This document shows positions 1-10,400 of a stretch of DNA of 15,801 nucleotides, one piece after another. The stretch lies in NCBI GenBank assembly GCA_958451915.1, contig CAUDRX010000039.1:1-15801 (forward strand), read 5' to 3'. Origin of the DNA: an uncultured Peptococcaceae bacterium (lineage in GTDB: Bacteria; Bacillota; Peptococcia; Peptococcales; Peptococcaceae). The notes beneath the pieces are model-generated. The model was not told the DNA's origin. It saw only the letters and a list, made by a program, of their open reading frames with translations, and did no database searches. A program made the position numbers and the translations under genes. Position 1 is the stretch's first letter; each line of letters starts with the position of its first letter.

Positions 1-32
1 CGATCTGACATTTTATATGTTATGAGAGTGAA

Positions 33-67
33 CCTGCACGGAGGATAATCCTCGTGCAGGTTTTTTT
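33..67 (+). terminator. Intrinsic terminator or attenuator upstream of aroF
   Basis: Bases 33-39 pair with 54-60 (CCTGCAC/GTGCAGG). After a single bulged G at 40, bases 41-45 pair with 49-53, leaving a TAA loop. The stem is followed directly by seven T residues at 61-67. It ends 43 bp before the aroF start, upstream of the aroF ribosome binding site. It could end an upstream transcript or attenuate the aro operon. The window starts too close to the hairpin to show a promoter or an antiterminator. Confidence 0.8.
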
Positions 68-109
68 ATTTTCATTCATCACCCACCTATTTGAAAGGAG
101 CAATCATCC

Positions 110-1122
<1,013 letters not shown>

Positions 1123-1126
<4 letters not shown>

Positions 1127-2199
1127 GCCGCCAGACCATCGAGGTCCGCACCGGCAAGCCTTACAAGGTGCTGATCGACCATGGCCTGCTCGATGAAGTG
1201 GGGATGCTGCTCTCGCAGGTACACCGTCCCTGCCAGGCAATGATCGTCAGTGACAGCAACGTCGCCCCGCTCTACCTGGAGCGCCTCAGGCAAAGCCTTG
1301 AAAGTGCCGGTTTCCGCGTCCAGACAAGCGTCATCCCGGCCGGTGAAGCGAGCAAGAGTTTCGCCGTCCTGGAAAAGCTTATGAACGACTGGAGTCTTGC
1401 CGGACTGCACCGCTCGGACCTTGTCGTCGCCCTCGGCGGCGGTGTCGTCGGCGATCTCGCAGGCTTTGCAGCGAGCTGTTACCAGCGCGGCATTCCTTTC
1501 GTACAGGTACCGACCACACTGCTGGCAGCTGTCGATTCCTCTGTCGGCGGCAAGACCGCCATCGACATCGCCTGCGGCAAGAACCTCGTCGGCGCCTTCT
1601 ATCAGCCGCTTGCCGTCTACTGCGACGTTGATGCCATTGCCACGATGTCTGAACATGCCTTCGCTGACGGCGTCGCAGAGAGCATCAAATACGGCGTCCT
1701 GCACAATCCTTCGCTCTTTGAACGCATCGCCACGGAAAAACTGACGCCCGTCTCCCATGACCTCGACACGATCATCGCCGACTGCGTTGCTTATAAGAAC
1801 AGGATCGTCAGCGACGATGAATTTGAAAAAGGCACCCGTCAGCTCCTCAACCTGGGCCACACCTTCGCCCATGCCATCGAGCAGCTCTCCGGCTATGAGA
1901 CGAGCCACGGCCACGCTGTTGCCGCCGGGCTTGCCATGATGGCCCGTGCCTGCCTCCGCAAGGGCTGGAGCGCCCCGGGCACAGCTGTGCAGATCGAACG
2001 GGCATTGCGTGCCAACGCCCTGCCGGTAAACACCGGCTACGATGCCGATGCGATCCTTGAGATCTGCCGCCGCGACAAAAAGGCCGGCGCCAGCGCCATC
2101 ACCATCGTCGTGCCGCAGGCCGTCGGTGACTGCGCACTGCGTACCGTCGACTATGAGACCCTGCTTGAACTGATCCGTCTTGGAAAGGAGCCGCTGTGA
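1123..2199 (+). CDS. aroB: 3-dehydroquinate synthase
   Basis: This enzyme converts DAHP to 3-dehydroquinate using NAD+ and a divalent metal, the second shikimate step. The protein has 358 residues, normal for the family. Visible motifs are the nucleotide-binding GGGVVGDLAGF (from Gly105), PTTLLAAVDSSVGGKTAID with Lys144, and GKNLVGAF with Lys153. The three expected metal ligands are present: Glu186 in AESIKYG, His246 in NLGHTFAHAIE, and His262 in HGHAV. The last motif is more often HGEAV, so Glu is replaced by His here. The ATG overlaps the aroF stop (ATGA), and AAGGA lies 9 bases upstream inside aroF, so translational coupling is likely. The next gene begins one base after the stop. Confidence 0.97.
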
Positions 2200-2200
2200 T

Positions 2201-3478
2201 ATGCCTGAAACCTCTGTCATTACCATACATCCCGCATCCCTCAGCGGCACGATCGGCGCCATCCCATCCAAATCAGCGGCGCACCGTCTCTTCATCGCTG
2301 CCAGCCTGGCCGACGCACCATCCCACTGGACACTGCCGACAAGCTCTGTGGACATCGACACCACCCTGGCCTGCCTGCAGGCGCTGGGCGCAGAGATCGA
2401 ACGCAATGGGACCCAGGTGGCGATCACACCGATCGGGCAGCCCTGGCGGGCAGCAACGATCGACTGTCAGGAAAGCGGATCGACGCTGCGCTTTCTTCTG
2501 CCAGTGAGCGCCGCCCTCGGCACAAGCGCCGATTTCATCGGGCGCGGCCGCCTGCCTGAACGTCCCATCAGCGAGATCCTCACCGTGCTCACCCAGCTGG
2601 GCGCTCAGACGAGCGCCGATCATCTGCCGCTGACGCTGAGCGGCACCCTGCACGGCGGCCAGGTCGAACTGCCCGGCCACATCTCCAGTCAGTATCTCAC
2701 AGGTCTGCTCCTGGCTGCGCCGCTCCTTGACGACGCGCTCGATGTGACGCTGACCACACCACTGCAGTCCCGGCCATATATCGACCTGACCCTCGACGTG
2801 CTGCGCCGTTTCGGCATCGATGTGCAGGAAGACGGCACCCATTTCCATGTCGCTGCCGATGCACACTATCGACTGCCAGCAGATGCAGGCACGATCGAAG
2901 GCGACTGGTCCAACGCAGCTTTCTTCCTGGCTGCAGGCGCTCTTTCCGCACCGATCACGATGACTGGTCTCGACCTCGCCTCGAGCCAGGGGGACAAAGC
3001 CATCCTCGACCTCCTGCGCGGCTTTGGTGCCAAAGTCGGGGTCGCCGGAGACGGTGCCATCACCATCAGCCCTGCACCGCTCAAAGCACAGACGATCTCC
3101 GTCAAAGAGATCCCCGACGCCCTGCCGATCCTTGCCTGTGTCGCCGCCCAGGCAGAAGGCACCACGACCTTTTGTGACATCGAACGCCTGCGCCTCAAAG
3201 AAAGTGACCGCATCGCCTCCACTACAGCCCTGCTCGAAGCCATGGGCGTACCTTGTGAGAGCGACGCGCAGCATTTCCGCGTCACTGGTGTGAAAAAACT
3301 GCACGGCGGCTGCACCGTTGACAGCGCAGGTGATCACCGCATCGCCATGGCAGCAGCCATCGCCGCACTCAACGCCGATGCGCCTGTCACCCTCATCGGG
3401 GCAAACGCTGTCACCAAATCCTATCCGCATTTCTTTAACGATTACGTATCACTGGGAGGTGTCTGCGATGGCATCTAG
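2201..3478 (+). CDS. aroA: 3-phosphoshikimate 1-carboxyvinyltransferase (EPSP synthase)
   Basis: This enzyme transfers the enolpyruvyl group of PEP to shikimate-3-phosphate, the sixth shikimate step and the target of glyphosate. The protein has 425 residues. Visible motifs are SKSAAHR (Lys24, Ser25, Arg29), ESGSTLRFL (91-99; the glycine-rich PEP loop), PDALPILA with catalytic Asp306, RLRLKESDR (330-338) and DHRIAM (378-383). The loop reads ESGSTLRFL rather than the NAGTAMRPL of glyphosate-sensitive enterobacterial enzymes, so substrate and inhibitor kinetics may differ (inference). I chose the ATG at 2201 because AAAGGAG at 2184-2190 is spaced 10 bases from it. The frame stays open upstream to a TTG at 2180 that has no suitable ribosome binding site. 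The 3' end overlaps aroC by 11 bases. Confidence 0.96.
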   Translation: MPETSVITIHPASLSGTIGAIPSKSAAHRLFIAASLADAPSHWTLPTSSVDIDTTLACLQALGAEIERNGTQVAITPIGQPWRAATIDCQESGSTLRFLLPVSAALGTSADFIGRGRLPERPISEILTVLTQLGAQTSADHLPLTLSGTLHGGQVELPGHISSQYLTGLLLAAPLLDDALDVTLTTPLQSRPYIDLTLDVLRRFGIDVQEDGTHFHVAADAHYRLPADAGTIEGDWSNAAFFLAAGALSAPITMTGLDLASSQGDKAILDLLRGFGAKVGVAGDGAITISPAPLKAQTISVKEIPDALPILACVAAQAEGTTTFCDIERLRLKESDRIASTTALLEAMGVPCESDAQHFRVTGVKKLHGGCTVDSAGDHRIAMAAAIAALNADAPVTLIGANAVTKSYPHFFNDYVSLGGVCDGI

Positions 3479-4556
3479 TATCGGTCATATTTATCACTGC
3501 GCCATCTTCGGCGAAAGCCACGGCGAGATGATCGGGGTCGAGATCGACGGCATGCCGCCCGGCGAGGCCATCGATGAAGCCAGCCTCGCCCGCTTCATGG
3601 CCCGCCGTGCGCCTGGCTCCAGCAAACTCACGACCCAGCGCAGGGAGGCCGACGCCGTACATCTGGCGACCGGCGTCAGGGACGGCGTCACCACCGGATT
3701 CCCGCTCCTGGCTTACATCCTCAACACCAACCAGCGCTCGAAGGACTACAGCAATCTGCTCGACCACCCGCGCCCATCCCACGCCGATTATACCGCCTAT
3801 GTGCATTACAAAGGCCACGCCGATATGCGCGGCGGTGGTCATTTCTCCGGCCGCCTTACGGCACCGCTTTGTATCGCTGGCGGCATTGCCAAGCAGATCC
3901 TCGCACGGCGCGGCATCCATGTCGGCGCCCAGCTCCTGCAGGTCGGCACCGTCAAAGGCCGCGCCTTTGATGCGCTCTGCATTGATGCAGCCACGCTGGA
4001 AGGAATGGCTGAAAAATCCTTCCCAACCCTTGACGAAACAGCCGCTGAAGCCATGCAGGCAGCCATCGCCGCCGCAGCCCGTGAAGGCGACAGCATCGGC
4101 GCCATCGTGCAGGGTGCTGCCATTGGCATGCCAGTCGGCCTCGGCGGCCCGATGTTCGACGGGGTCGAAAATCGTCTTGCCCAGGCCCTCTTCGGCATCC
4201 CTGGCTGCAAAGGCGTCGATTTCGGCGCTGGTTTTGACAGCGTGACCATGGCAGGCAGCGTCCACAACGATCCTTTCACCATGAAGGAGGGCCGCATCGT
4301 CACCACTTCGAACCACGCCGGCGGCATTCTCGGCGGCATCACCTCTGGCGCACCGATCACCTGCCGCCTGGCCATGAAACCGACCGCATCCATTGCCAAA
4401 GAACAGGCCACCGTTTCCCTGTCCAAAGGCATCAACGAACCCCTCACCATCACCGGCCGCCACGATCCCTGCATCGCCATCCGCGCTGTGCCCGTTGTAG
4501 AAGCTGTGATGGCCATCATACTCTTAGATCTGTTATTGGAGGAACATGCCCTATGA
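3468..4556 (+). CDS. aroC: Chorismate synthase
   Basis: This enzyme eliminates phosphate from EPSP to form chorismate and needs reduced FMN, the last common step to aromatic compounds. The protein has 362 residues. Visible motifs are FGESHG (14-19, His18), RPSHADYT (102-109, His105), GGGHFSGRLTAP (from Gly122), DFGAGF, the TSNHAGGILGGITSGAPI stretch and RHDPCIAIRAVPV (from Arg331). RPSHADYT and GGGHFSGR replace the commoner RPGHADYT and GGRSSARET, a variation I associate with some Bacillota. The frame is open much further upstream inside aroA, but the ATG at 3468 has GGGAGG at 3454-3459 and gives a protein that starts just before the conserved fold. It overlaps aroA by 11 bases and pheA by 4. 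Confidence 0.96.
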   Translation: MASSIGHIYHCAIFGESHGEMIGVEIDGMPPGEAIDEASLARFMARRAPGSSKLTTQRREADAVHLATGVRDGVTTGFPLLAYILNTNQRSKDYSNLLDHPRPSHADYTAYVHYKGHADMRGGGHFSGRLTAPLCIAGGIAKQILARRGIHVGAQLLQVGTVKGRAFDALCIDAATLEGMAEKSFPTLDETAAEAMQAAIAAAAREGDSIGAIVQGAAIGMPVGLGGPMFDGVENRLAQALFGIPGCKGVDFGAGFDSVTMAGSVHNDPFTMKEGRIVTTSNHAGGILGGITSGAPITCRLAMKPTASIAKEQATVSLSKGINEPLTITGRHDPCIAIRAVPVVEAVMAIILLDLLLEEHAL

Positions 4557-5689
4557 AAAACTTAGATGAGATCCGTTCTGAGATCAATGCCGTCGATGAC
4601 GAGCTCCTTGCCCTCATCGAAAAACGTCTTGATCTCGCCAAAGACGTTGCTGAATATAAGAAAGCCAACAATCTGCCTGTCCTTGATCGCGACCGCGAGC
4701 TCTGGATCCTGGACCACATCACCGAAGACAAGAGTGCAGACCTCGTCGTACCGCTGCGGGAAACCTATGAGACCCTCTTCCGGGTTGCCCGCCGCCGCCA
4801 GAGCCAGCTTATCGATCCGGATGACAGCTTCATCAATGGCGTCACCTGCACCTTCACCGATGAACCATTTCCAGAGACTGGCAGCGTTGCCATCACCGGA
4901 GACCCGAACGACCTCCATGTGGCCCAGGCGCTCTTTGACAACCCACGCTGCGTCACCCTCAACAACGACATGAAGATCGTCGACGCTGTCAACTTCGGCC
5001 TCTGCCAGTATGGTATCCTGCCGATCGAAGACAACCGCTCCGGGGCCAAAGCGCTGACCTACGATCTCCTGCTCAAGAAGACCTGTCATATCGTACGCGG
5101 TGTCAAGGTCAACCTCCACTACAAGCTCGTCGCTGCCAACAACGTGCCGTTCACGAGTCTTAAGACCGTCGCTGTCGACCGCCGCTCCTACTATCACTGC
5201 TCCGGATTTCTCTCCAGTCTCAGCTGCGATATCGTGGAAAAAGGGCACGATGACATCATGAAGGAGATCGCCGATCCGAGCGATGATTTCATCGCTTGGA
5301 TCGTGCCGGCACACACACCGATCAGCGACAGACTCCACGTGCTGCGCCAGGAAGTCGCCAACCCTGGTGACTACATCCGCTACATCTGCCTCGCCAAAAA
5401 ACCACGCATCCATCCAGACGCCGACAGCATCAGTCTCATGCTCTCTGTGCCAAACGTTTCCGGCGGCCTTGACGAAGTGCTCTCGCCGCTGGCAGCCCTG
5501 GGCATCAATCTGAGCCTCCTGGAAAGCCGTCCGATCGTCGATGGCAATCACACCACCCACCGTTTCTTCATGGATATGGACACAGACATCCGTCTGCCTC
5601 AGGTCCAGGCCATCATCAACCAGCTCTCCCGCGACTGCCCGGCCTTCAGCCTGCTCGGCGCCTATAAGAATGTGGAGATGGGCTTATGA
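4553..5689 (+). CDS. pheA: Chorismate mutase / divergent prephenate dehydratase with ACT domain
   Basis: The protein has 378 residues and the layout of a P-protein: mutase (1-90), dehydratase-like region (about 110-285) and ACT domain (about 291-375). The mutase makes prephenate. Its AroQ-class active site is complete: Arg8, Arg25, Lys36, Asp45, Arg48, Glu49 and Gln85, matching the E. coli residues with a constant offset of 3. The ACT domain keeps ESRP (324-327) and a GGLDEVL variant of the GALxxxL phenylalanine-binding loop. The dehydratase half is unusual. The usual GxxGxxS opening motif is GDPNDLH (116-122), PIENS is PIEDN (157-161), and the TRF motif is IRY (275-277), losing the threonine regarded as catalytically essential. 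It may be an altered dehydratase, or a mutase with an allosteric remnant. GGAGG lies 10 bases before the ATG. It overlaps both neighbours as ATGA. Confidence 0.88.
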   Translation: MKNLDEIRSEINAVDDELLALIEKRLDLAKDVAEYKKANNLPVLDRDRELWILDHITEDKSADLVVPLRETYETLFRVARRRQSQLIDPDDSFINGVTCTFTDEPFPETGSVAITGDPNDLHVAQALFDNPRCVTLNNDMKIVDAVNFGLCQYGILPIEDNRSGAKALTYDLLLKKTCHIVRGVKVNLHYKLVAANNVPFTSLKTVAVDRRSYYHCSGFLSSLSCDIVEKGHDDIMKEIADPSDDFIAWIVPAHTPISDRLHVLRQEVANPGDYIRYICLAKKPRIHPDADSISLMLSVPNVSGGLDEVLSPLAALGINLSLLESRPIVDGNHTTHRFFMDMDTDIRLPQVQAIINQLSRDCPAFSLLGAYKNVEMGL

Positions 5690-6921
5690 GTTTCGGACTC
5701 CTCGGCCGCACACTGGGCCACAGTTTTTCCCCACAGATCCACGCACAGATCGGCGATTACGGCTATCAGCTCTTCGAGATCGAACCGGCGGACATCCCTG
5801 CCTTCTTTGACAACGACAGCTGGCGCGGCGTCAATGTGACCATTCCTTACAAAGAAACGGTCATGCCTTACTGTGATGAGATCGATGAAAAGGCGCAGCG
5901 CATCGGCTGCGTCAACACCCTCCTGCATCGTCCTGACGGCAGCCTTTTCGGCACCAATACCGACTACGACGGCCTCGCCTTTGCCCTCGACCACGCCGGC
6001 ATCGCCGTCTGCGGCCGCAAATGCCTCGTCCTCGGCAACGGCGCCACCTCCAAGACCGTCTGCACCGTCCTCGCCGACAAAGGCGCAAAGGAGATCCTCG
6101 TTTTCGGCCGGCACGACGCCGTTCCTTACACAGATATCCCCCTGCACCATGATGCCCAGATCATCGTGAACGCGACACCTGTCGGCATGTATCCCAATAA
6201 CGGTGCACGACTCATCGACCTCGCAGGCTTCACAAAGCTCGAAGCCTGCTTCGATGTCATCTACAACCCCTGCCGCAGCCAGTTTCTCCTCGATGCTGAG
6301 CGCCGCGGCGTGACCATCTGCGACGGGCTGCCGATGCTCGTCGCACAAGCTGTCTACGCCGCCCGCTACTTCGTCGGGCTCGAAGATCCTGCCGCAAAGA
6401 TCGCGCCGATCCTCGCCCGCATGCGCGAAGACGACGAGAACATCGTCCTCATCGGCATGCCCGGCGCCGGCAAGACCACCATCGGTCAGGCCCTCGCTGC
6501 ACAGCTCGGCCGCACCTTCGTCGACATTGATGACGCCATCAGTACCAGGATCGGCAGCGTGCCCGACTACATCGACACCCACGGCGAAGCCGCCTTCCGC
6601 GCCATCGAACACGAGACCATCGCCGAGACCGGCAAACAGCACGGTCTGGTCATCGCCACCGGCGGCGGCGCACCGACCATAGCAGCGAACAAAGACCTGC
6701 TGCGTCAGAACGGCCGCATCTACTGGCTCACCCGCGCCCTTGAAGATCTGCCGACCGAAGGACGCCCGCTCTCTCGCGGCGGCATCGAGACCCTGCGCCG
6801 TCTTTTTGAGGCGCGCAAGGCCTGCTACGCCGACTTCGCCGATGTGACCCTCGAAAACCGCGACATCGACACCACTGTTTCTCAGATACTGGAGGATCTT
6901 CATGAAGCTATGCATCATTAA
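5686..6921 (+). CDS. aroE-aroK: Fused shikimate dehydrogenase - shikimate kinase
   Basis: One 411-residue protein carries two consecutive shikimate-pathway enzymes. Residues 1-232 are AroE, the NADPH-dependent reduction of 3-dehydroshikimate: GHSFSP (11-16), NVTIPYK with catalytic Lys56, GTNTDYDG with catalytic Asp93, a dinucleotide loop LGNGATSK (116-123), NATPVGM (162-168), YNP (193-195) and DGLPMLVAQA (213-222). After a linker of about 20 residues, 252-411 are AroK, which phosphorylates shikimate with ATP: Walker A GMPGAGKTT (257-265), DID (280-282), GEAAFRAIE (300-308), TGGGAP (325-330), lid Arg360 in GRPLS, and Arg377/Tyr381 near the C-terminus. Both active sites look complete. The AroE cofactor region between about 137 and 160 is shorter than usual and lacks a clear second NADP-phosphate arginine motif. 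No stop codon interrupts the junction. It overlaps pheA by 4 bases and aroQ by 20. Confidence 0.95.
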   Translation: MSFGLLGRTLGHSFSPQIHAQIGDYGYQLFEIEPADIPAFFDNDSWRGVNVTIPYKETVMPYCDEIDEKAQRIGCVNTLLHRPDGSLFGTNTDYDGLAFALDHAGIAVCGRKCLVLGNGATSKTVCTVLADKGAKEILVFGRHDAVPYTDIPLHHDAQIIVNATPVGMYPNNGARLIDLAGFTKLEACFDVIYNPCRSQFLLDAERRGVTICDGLPMLVAQAVYAARYFVGLEDPAAKIAPILARMREDDENIVLIGMPGAGKTTIGQALAAQLGRTFVDIDDAISTRIGSVPDYIDTHGEAAFRAIEHETIAETGKQHGLVIATGGGAPTIAANKDLLRQNGRIYWLTRALEDLPTEGRPLSRGGIETLRRLFEARKACYADFADVTLENRDIDTTVSQILEDLHEAMHH

Positions 6922-7336
6922 CGGACCAAATCTCAACATGCTCGGCATCCGCGAGCCAGACATCTATGGCCGCACCACCTACGCCGATCTCTGCGCCCTC
7001 ATCGAAGACCATGCCAGCGCGCGCGGCATCGATGTGGAGATCTATCAGAGCAACCACGAAGGTGATCTCGTCGACAGGATCCAGGCCTGCTACAGCGATG
7101 GCACCAACGGCATCGTCATCAACCCTGCCGCCTATACCCACACCTCCGTCGCCCTGCTCGACGCCGTCAAAGCGGTCGGCATCCCGACCGTTGAGATCCA
7201 TATCTCCGACGTGTCCAGCCGCGAAGATTTCCGTCAGACGAGCTACATCCGCGCCGCCTGCGTCAAAACCATCAGCGGTCAGGGCATCCAGGGCTACATC
7301 CAGGCCATGGACCACCTGCTCGATGAAGAAGTGTGA
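6902..7336 (+). CDS. aroQ: 3-dehydroquinate dehydratase, type II
   Basis: This enzyme removes water from 3-dehydroquinate to give 3-dehydroshikimate, the third shikimate step, by the type II mechanism with no Schiff-base lysine. The protein has 144 residues, normal for this small dodecameric family. Visible motifs are NGPNLNMLG (7-15), catalytic Arg17 and Tyr22 in the REPDIYG loop, QSNHEGDLVDRIQ (49-61), INPAAYTHTS (Asn74) and EIHISD with catalytic His100. GGAGG at 6891-6895 lies inside the end of aroEK, 6 bases before the ATG. The gene overlaps aroEK by 20 bases and is the last gene of the operon. It completes the pathway, which otherwise lacks this step. Confidence 0.97.
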   Translation: MKLCIINGPNLNMLGIREPDIYGRTTYADLCALIEDHASARGIDVEIYQSNHEGDLVDRIQACYSDGTNGIVINPAAYTHTSVALLDAVKAVGIPTVEIHISDVSSREDFRQTSYIRAACVKTISGQGIQGYIQAMDHLLDEEV

Positions 7337-7414
7337 CCATTCGCCGTCAGAAACGAAACGTTCCCTTCTTCCGGGATGCACACAGACATCCCTGCCGCAG
7401 CAAACTGCATAAAG

Positions 7415-7469
7415 AAAAAGACGCCTGCAGAACAGTGCATCATGCACTGCCCTGCGGGCGTCTTTTTTT
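7415..7469. terminator. Bidirectional intrinsic terminator between convergent units
   Basis: An outer stem pairs 7420-7430 (GACGCCTGCAG) with 7452-7462 (CTGCGGGCGTC), with one T-G wobble. It encloses a second perfect stem, CAGTGCA/TGCACTG, with a TCA loop. Five A residues precede the outer stem and a run of T residues follows it, so it can work on both strands. It lies 79 bp after the aroQ stop and 23 bp after the end of the surface-protein gene on the minus strand, which suits a shared terminator. Confidence 0.9.
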
Positions 7470-7491
7470 CATTTTTTACTGATGGCCGCGC

Positions 7492-10400
7492 TCAGTCTTC
7501 GAGAAAGCGCTGCAGGATGGCGGCCACCTGCGCACGGGTCGCATTGCCCTGTGGCTGGAGGGTGTCTGCCGTGACACCGTTGAGCAGTCCTTCAGCGTTC
7601 GCCCAGGCCATCACTTCATACGCCCACTCTCCGATCTGATCAGCATCGGCATAGCCGCTCAGGTCTGCACGTGCGCTCACGTCCATGCCTTTATAGGTTG
7701 CGTAACGATAGAGAATGGAAGCCATCTGTTCACGGGTGATCGCGCTGTCCGGCCGGAAGGATCCCTCGCCGAATCCGCCGACGATGCCTTCGCTCGCAGC
7801 CCAGTTCACAGCCTCCGCGTACCAGGCACTGTCTGCCACGTCGCTGAAACCTGCGTCATCCGCCGCTGGCGAGCCTGCCAGACGATGCAGGACACTGACG
7901 ATCATGCCGCGAGTGGTGCTGACAGCTGGTTCAAACGTCGTCTCGCTGGTCCCCGTCATCAAGCCATTGTCGTAGGCATATTGCACCGCATCTCTGTACC
8001 AGGCATCTGGTGCCACATCGCTGAAGATGTCGCTGACATCCGTGGACGGTCCTTCCCAGTTTGGATCTTCTGCAAAGGTAGCCGTGACCGTCACCGTGCG
8101 TTCAGGCATGGTAAAGGTGTAGGTGCCGTCACCGTTGTCAGTGAGCGCACATTCTTTGCCGGCTCTGTCAGTGACATTGAGGGCCTCGAGCATATACCCC
8201 TCGTCAGGGATGACGGTGATCGTCACCGCCTCCCCTTCGGTGCCGTAGCGGTCCACACGGATCGTGCCGCCCGCGCCAATATCGGTAAAGATCTCGTAGT
8301 TGTGTTTACCTGTGTATGGGGTCCAGCCAGCATAGAGGGTCATGTCTTCTTCCACAGGCCAGCTGAAATCCCAGCGCTGGGTGCAGTCTGGATCGGTGTA
8401 CCAGCCGTTAAAGGTGTAGTCGCCCCTGGATGGCCGCGCCGGCTCAGTGGCTGTTTCGCCGACAGGGATATTCTCCTGTGCCGGAACAGCCGTGCCGCCC
8501 TGGCTGTCAAAGGTGACCGTCACACCATAGGTGAGATCGCCGTCCGGTGTCAGGATACCGCCTTCCGGAGGCAGGGTGACGGTTTCACCGCCGCTCTCCA
8601 CCGTGCTGCCGCCCGGCAGCGTGATGCTGCCATCCTCATCGACCGTCACAGTGCCGCCGGTATCCGGCGCAGTGATGGTGGTGGAATCGCCGATGGTGGC
8701 AGAACCACCACCCGGCAGCGTGATCCCGCCGTCTGGTCCAACGCCGGCGCCCTTGTCACCGATACCGATGGTGACGGTCGTGCCGTCAGTAATGACAGTG
8801 GAATCTGCAGGCGCCTGGATGCTGCCGCTGTCGTCGATAACAACGCCGGAATCCGGTGCCGGCTGAATGGTGGTGATCTTACCGCTGTCGTCGGTGATGG
8901 TGATGGTCTCACCGTCATTTGTCACAGTGGTGCCATCTGGCAGGATGGCCGTTTCGCCTTCGGCAACAGTGCCACTGCCATTTTCATTGAGGGTGGTCAC
9001 GCTCACAGAGACCGTTTCAGATGCAAAAGCATCATCTGTTGCTGCAAGGCGGGCGCAGAGGGTATAGGCCGTTCCCGCGGACAAACCAGAGAACGCGCCG
9101 TTTTCCTGCCATCCACTCGCCTTATCCAGCTTGTATTGCTGCCCGGATGCCGCTGCCGCCGTGATGCTGTCCTTCGATTTTTCGATCGCTGGTGCAGCTG
9201 GTGCCGCAGGACGCGTCGGCAGATCGATCGGGGTCCACTCAGATGGCTGCTGCTCGAGATTGCCCGCCTTGCGCACATAGACGGTTTCATCCGGCGTTGC
9301 CGTGAGGGTCTCGCTGCCGTCGGCGGCATCAGCGCTCGCCGCCAGTTCGTAACCCTCCACTGCAGTGATCACCTCCGCAGTGAAATCAATCTTGTAGCCT
9401 TCGCCTTCTGCTGGCGGATCCTGCGGTTTTCTGTTTTCCGAGGAGACAGTGATCGTCGCCGTCATGTCTGCGTAGTTGGTGCTTGTGATCGTCACCTTGA
9501 TGGTGCCAATGTTTTCTTCTTCATCCGTTTCGACCGCATTGATCGGGATCGTCAGTATATCCCCTTCAATCTTTGCCCCATCGGTATAGTAGCCGCCAAG
9601 GCTGACAGTGTCCAGCGCATAGGACACCTCACCCAGCTCCGCTGGCTCTGGCAGCGCTGGATGCAGCGCCGTCAGATCAAACGTGTAGGTTGCTGCGTAG
9701 CCGTTCCTGACGCTCAGCGTCCCCTGGGTTGGTGCAGCGCTCGCTTTGGTGATGCTGCCGGTTGTGGTCAACGAGGTACTTTGAAGGGTGTAATTCTTGG
9801 CCTTATCTCCTTCTAATTTAACGCCTGTCGCCGTCACGGTTTTATCTGTGCCTGCGTTGGCGTCATCGAATGATACAGAAGTCGCTTTCGCTGTCACATC
9901 GTTTTTATCGCTTTGCAACACACCTTCCAGAGCGATCGTCAGGTCATCGTTGTACGCCGTGGTGCCATCATAGGTTTTGCCTGGCATGCCGCTGATGCTG
10001 GCGGTCAGTTCTTTTGGCGAGATGATCGGTGTCACCTCTTGCGTGATGCTGGCGTAGCGTCCGCTTTTTGGCGTGAAGGTGAGCTCCACTTTGTCCGTCG
10101 TGCCAACATCCGGCACGCTGTCCGGGTCCTTGTCGGTGACGGTCCATGCACCGTCAATGGTGTCCCCGCCCAATGTGACACTGCCGCCGTCGATCTTAAG
10201 CTCCGAGATCTTATCGCCATAAGTGCCGCTCAGCGTTGGCGGCGTAACGTCAGCATCTTCCAGAGACGCTGGCACGATGGTGACAGTCACCGCGTTGCTG
10301 AGCGCCAGTTCTGTGCTGGTCCCCTGGGCCGCGTAGGTGGCCTGGAAGGTGTGGCTGCCTACGCCCAGCGTTTCTGTCTGCACGTAGAACACGGCCGTCT

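Noticed and set aside
22..41. A T-box-like string (AGAGTGAACCTGC) just before the leader terminator of aroF
   Set aside because: It lacks the UGGN bulge that pairs with the tRNA end and matches the T-box consensus poorly. The upstream stem region is outside the window, so a T-box cannot be supported.
7373..7392. A small inverted repeat GGGATG/CATCCC after aroQ
   Set aside because: It has only six base pairs, no T-run, and a much stronger terminator follows at 7415-7469.
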